6,579 bases of DNA from Candidatus Odinarchaeota archaeon (lineage in GTDB: Archaea; Asgardarchaeota; JAGGXT01), in the NCBI GenBank assembly GCA_021162905.1, contig JAGGXT010000200.1, positions 1-6,579 on the forward strand. The letters are read 5' to 3'. Positions 4,226 through 6,579 of this stretch are shown piece after piece (positions within the stretch are counted from its first letter, which is position 1; each line of letters opens with the position of its first letter). Both the position numbers and the translations under genes were made by a program. The notes under the pieces were generated by a model. The model did no database searches. It was not told where the DNA came from and was given only the letters and a program-made list of their open reading frames with translations.

Positions 4226-5347
4226 ATGACAAGGAAGATAAGAGCTTTCAAAATTTCGGATGTCGAGATATTTCCCATTTGGTCAGATTCTCTTGGTGCA
4301 AAATCGTTTTCCGTTTTCATTAAAACTAGTGATATATCTATTTTCATAGATGCTGGAATAGCCGTCATGCACCCCTCATTTCCTCTAGACGCTGATAAAA
4401 TTATGAAGTATTATGATGATGGATGGATGAGGATATTAGAGTTTGTTAAAATGGCAGACATAGTTACAATCACTCATTATCACTACGACCATTATAGTCC
4501 AGACGCATTGGATATTTATAAGGGGAAAATAATTCTCGCAAAAGATCCGAATCAATATATCAATGAGTCACAGAGAGAAAGGGCCCTAGAATTTTACTCA
4601 GGACTATCTGAATTTCTAATGAAAAAGCAATTAGAATTTGGGCAAAGGGAAGAGATCATTAGAATAGAAGATCCCATGGAAAAGCTTCCCATGGCAATGA
4701 GTATAGATTATGGTGACTATGCTGGTAGGAAGAAAGAGCTACTCGAAAAAGGTTTTAAATGGTATGAGAAATTGGTAAAGAAATGGAATAATTGGAAAAT
4801 CATACCCGAAATTAAGTATGAAGATACAGAGGTCATATTTGCTGATGGTAAGACTTTTAAATTCGGTAACTTGAAAATTCACTTTCAGAAACCTATGTTT
4901 CATGGAATTGAATTTTCTAGGGTTGGGTGGGTATTACCAATTGTTATAGAGATCGGCGATATAAAAATTCTTTACTCATCTGATTTGAATGGCCCTATCA
5001 TTGAGGATTATGCTGAATGGATAATAAACAAAAACCCAGATGTGCTTTTCATCGATGGCCCGGCGACATATATGATTCCGTATACGCTTAACCTAATTAA
5101 CTTTAGAAGGACTTTGAAAAACTTGGAAGCGATAGTCAGGAGTGTTAGGTCAAAGATCATCTTTTTAGATCATCACTTGACAAGAGATTTAAGGTTTAGA
5201 TTGAGATTGGAACCCATTTACTCTATTGCACGAGAGAATAAAGTAAAAATTAAGACCTTTGCAGAATGGTTTAATAAAGTTCCAATAGCTGAAAAACTAT
5301 TTCAAGAGAAACAGGAGAAAAAGAAAAATTCGAAACATAAATATTAG
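4226..5347 (+). CDS. metallo-beta-lactamase-fold hydrolase, UPF0282 type
   Basis: This 373-residue protein has the metallo-beta-lactamase fold and resembles the archaeal UPF0282 family, whose substrate is not known. The N-terminus (EIFPIWSDSLGAKSFSVFI) and INESQRERALEF after the metal motif are typical of that family. The metal site is clear: H84-x-H86-x-D88-H89 in ITHYHYDHYSP, H226 (MFHGIEFSR), D253 (LYSSDLNGP) and H316/H317 (FLDHHLTRD), with D277 in LFIDGP. All are intact, so an active two-metal hydrolase is expected in the cytoplasm. I recall family members nearer 300 residues; a charged, helical stretch of about 80 residues (about 125-205) looks like an insertion. The start is ATG 4226; a TTG at 4199 would add nine residues. 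The lysine-rich tail ends 20 bases before the NfeD-like gene, so the two may be co-transcribed. Confidence 0.85.
   Translation: MTRKIRAFKISDVEIFPIWSDSLGAKSFSVFIKTSDISIFIDAGIAVMHPSFPLDADKIMKYYDDGWMRILEFVKMADIVTITHYHYDHYSPDALDIYKGKIILAKDPNQYINESQRERALEFYSGLSEFLMKKQLEFGQREEIIRIEDPMEKLPMAMSIDYGDYAGRKKELLEKGFKWYEKLVKKWNNWKIIPEIKYEDTEVIFADGKTFKFGNLKIHFQKPMFHGIEFSRVGWVLPIVIEIGDIKILYSSDLNGPIIEDYAEWIINKNPDVLFIDGPATYMIPYTLNLINFRRTLKNLEAIVRSVRSKIIFLDHHLTRDLRFRLRLEPIYSIARENKVKIKTFAEWFNKVPIAEKLFQEKQEKKKNSKHKY
5336..5345 (+). promoter_or_regulatory. possible TATA element of the NfeD-like gene
   Basis: CATAAATATT overlaps the end of the upstream gene and is centred about 27 bases before ATG 5368. It could drive a leaderless transcript, which would explain why no clear ribosome binding site precedes that ATG. 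Read-through from the upstream gene is equally possible. Confidence 0.3.
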
Positions 5348-5367
5348 GGTAGAGCCAAAATTAACAC

Positions 5368-5775
5368 ATGAGGCCTATTACAAAGTTCGTACTTGTAACA
5401 ATCGATGAAATAATTATTATTGCTATATTAGTCTATGCGGTATACGTTTTCTTTCCAGAGTACTTTTTAATTGCGTTCATTATTAGCATTATTGGAACTC
5501 CTATTTTTGTCATTGCAAAGTATATTATTGTTAGGGAAACACTTAGTGAAAAGCATTACAAATATGATGTTGTTGGTTATAGAGGACGGGTTGTAAAAAA
5601 GTTAACACCTAAGGGCTCCATAAGAGTGAGAGGAGAGATTTGGAGAGCTATTTCTGAGACTGGTGAACATATCTTGGAAGGCGAAGAGGTTTTTATTGTT
5701 AGAAGAGAAGGCAATGTCCTATATGTTAAAAGATGTGATTATAAGGTTGATGAAAAAAGCAATCAAAGTTTATAA
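5368..5775 (+). CDS. short NfeD-like membrane protein with OB-fold domain
   Basis: This 135-residue protein has two transmembrane helices (about 9-29 and 32-54) followed by a cytoplasmic OB-fold domain (about 66-122) of the NfeD C-terminal type. The signature is visible: VGYRGRVVKKLTPKGSIRVRG, E90, W92 and A94 (GEIWRAISE), G105 and V108 (LEGEEVFIV), then GNVLYVKR. Short NfeD proteins usually work beside a stomatin/slipin membrane protein in membrane organisation or quality control. No slipin or serine protease gene lies in this window, so its partner must be elsewhere. It starts at ATG 5368, 20 bases after the UPF0282-type gene, with only a weak upstream site, so it may be leaderless or read through. 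Length and motifs are normal for the short class. Confidence 0.85.
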   Translation: MRPITKFVLVTIDEIIIIAILVYAVYVFFPEYFLIAFIISIIGTPIFVIAKYIIVRETLSEKHYKYDVVGYRGRVVKKLTPKGSIRVRGEIWRAISETGEHILEGEEVFIVRREGNVLYVKRCDYKVDEKSNQSL

Positions 5776-5776
5776 A
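5769..5776 (+). promoter_or_regulatory. TATA box of the secreted-protein gene
   Basis: TTTATAAA overlaps the stop codon of the NfeD-like gene. A transcript would start about 26 bases downstream, near 5799, giving a leader of about 17 bases that still includes the GGTGG at 5806. The gene therefore probably has its own promoter. Confidence 0.5.
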
Positions 5777-5805
5777 CAATGCTGAAATATATATTAATGA
5801 TCTTA

Positions 5806-5810
5806 GGTGG
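5806..5810 (+). promoter_or_regulatory. ribosome binding site GGTGG of the secreted-protein gene
   Basis: GGTGG lies 5 bases before ATG 5816 and fixes that start. Confidence 0.65.
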
Positions 5811-5815
5811 TAAAA

Positions 5816-6579
5816 ATGAAGAGAGCGACTTTTATTTTTATAGCTTTAGTACTGTTCCTTTCGGGAATCTTCGCAACTCCAGTCTCGGCCGTTAAGGTTT
5901 ATAATGAAGTAAATCCTGACACTGGTATTGTTCATGTTAAAATCGTAGCAACTATTACAAATAATCTAACATTTTCGCCTGCTCCACCGGGGTCTTTTAA
6001 TTTCACGAGTATTAGTGATCTAAGTGCTTTTTCTAGCGTAGCCGATGCTTGGAGCTCTAACCAAACTGGATTCATTAAAGAAATGGGTAACATGATAAAT
6101 ATAAGCATACAGCAGGGATATCAAAATCCCTCTGTTACAGTTACTAATTTTACAATGACACTTACTGTGGAAACGTCATATGAGTCAGGGATCTTTTTAT
6201 TCAAGCTGACAACTATGATAGAATACGATTTAAATGGAACAGTTACGAGTACAGATGGAGTATTAAAAATAAACGCTAAGTGGAGATATATAACTCCTGG
6301 AGGAACTATAAAGGTTAGTGGTATTACAGTAAATCCAGTGTATCATCTCGGGGTGAATTTAACATTCTTTGATGTCCCACTGGAGGAATGGAACAGAACA
6401 GAGGTTAATAATATGACATACTTCTACTATAATGCCTCGGATTACGTGGTGGTAGAACATGTCGATAATCCAATGTTTAATATCACAAGAACATACATAG
6501 TTGACCCAGATCAACAAATTGCAATAGAGGGGACAGGGTACGAGGCAAGTGGTGATGAAATTAAACTTGGGGAGGAGTC
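5816..6579 (+). CDS. secreted, sequon-rich surface protein (C-terminus beyond window)
   Basis: The reading frame runs from ATG 5816 past the window end; 254 residues are visible. A classical Sec signal peptide is clear: basic start (MKR), hydrophobic core (about 5-18) and a TPVSA end, with likely cleavage after A25. The mature part is rich in Thr, Asn, Val and Tyr with alternating strands, typical of beta-rich extracellular proteins. It carries eleven N-x-S/T sequons (N50, 62, 82, 95, 111, 140, 181, 193, 199, 206, 222), so heavy N-glycosylation is expected. No cysteine is seen. I recognise no catalytic domain. It could be a cell-surface or S-layer-associated protein, perhaps with a C-terminal membrane anchor that is not visible. 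It follows the NfeD-like gene by 40 bases but has its own TATA box and GGTGG site. Confidence 0.85.
   Translation, partial: MKRATFIFIALVLFLSGIFATPVSAVKVYNEVNPDTGIVHVKIVATITNNLTFSPAPPGSFNFTSISDLSAFSSVADAWSSNQTGFIKEMGNMINISIQQGYQNPSVTVTNFTMTLTVETSYESGIFLFKLTTMIEYDLNGTVTSTDGVLKINAKWRYITPGGTIKVSGITVNPVYHLGVNLTFFDVPLEEWNRTEVNNMTYFYYNASDYVVVEHVDNPMFNITRTYIVDPDQQIAIEGTGYEASGDEIKLGEE

Noticed and set aside
4090..4368. 92-codon minus-strand frame
   Set aside because: It spans the end of vapC, the gap and the start of the UPF0282-type gene on the opposite strand, with no start signals and no recognisable content.

Overview
The window reads as archaeal chromosomal DNA from an AT-rich, probably thermophilic organism, most likely of the TACK group; a narrower placement is not supported. 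The evidence is GGTGA/GGTGG ribosome binding sites close to start codons, TATA-type promoter elements about 25 bases before expected transcript starts, heavy AGA/AGG and ATA codon use, two VapBC toxin-antitoxin pairs, and an UPF0282-type metallo-hydrolase typical of archaea.

Layout. (1) 89-607, minus strand: an unrecognised 172-residue protein with a probably leaderless promoter. (2) 716-1315, plus strand, divergent from it: a 199-residue helical protein that weakly resembles zinc-dependent phospholipase C-like proteins, preceded by a possible 10-codon leader ORF. (3) 1436-2067: a VapBC pair with an AbrB-type antitoxin, behind three TAGGAT direct repeats spaced exactly 20 bp apart. (4) 2087-2941, minus strand, convergent with it: a membrane-anchored RmuC-like protein of the PD-(D/E)XK nuclease type. 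Its start is better placed at ATG 2941 than at GTG 2953, which lies inside the ribosome binding site. (5) 2942-3408: about 450 bases without a convincing gene, but with open minus-strand remnants, an inverted repeat and direct repeats. (6) 3409-4110: a second VapBC pair, with a ribbon-helix-helix antitoxin and a TTG-started PIN toxin. (7) 4226-5347: an UPF0282-type metallo-beta-lactamase-fold hydrolase, longer than I expect for the family. (8) 5368-5775: a short NfeD-like membrane protein with an OB-fold tail and no slipin partner in view. (9) 5816 to the window end: the first 254 residues of a secreted, sequon-rich protein, cut by the window edge.

How they may fit together. The middle of the window (1436-4110) looks like accessory DNA: two unrelated toxin-antitoxin modules flank a nuclease-like gene, and each module has repeated sequence in front of its antitoxin that could be its autoregulatory operator. 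The right side (4226 onward) looks like ordinary core or envelope genes. I see no CRISPR array, complete insertion sequence, tRNA or rRNA. I do not claim a new multi-gene system. The best candidates for new biology are the two operator-like repeat sets, the nuclease gene between the two TA modules with its overlapping open frame, and the orphan proteins at the left end.
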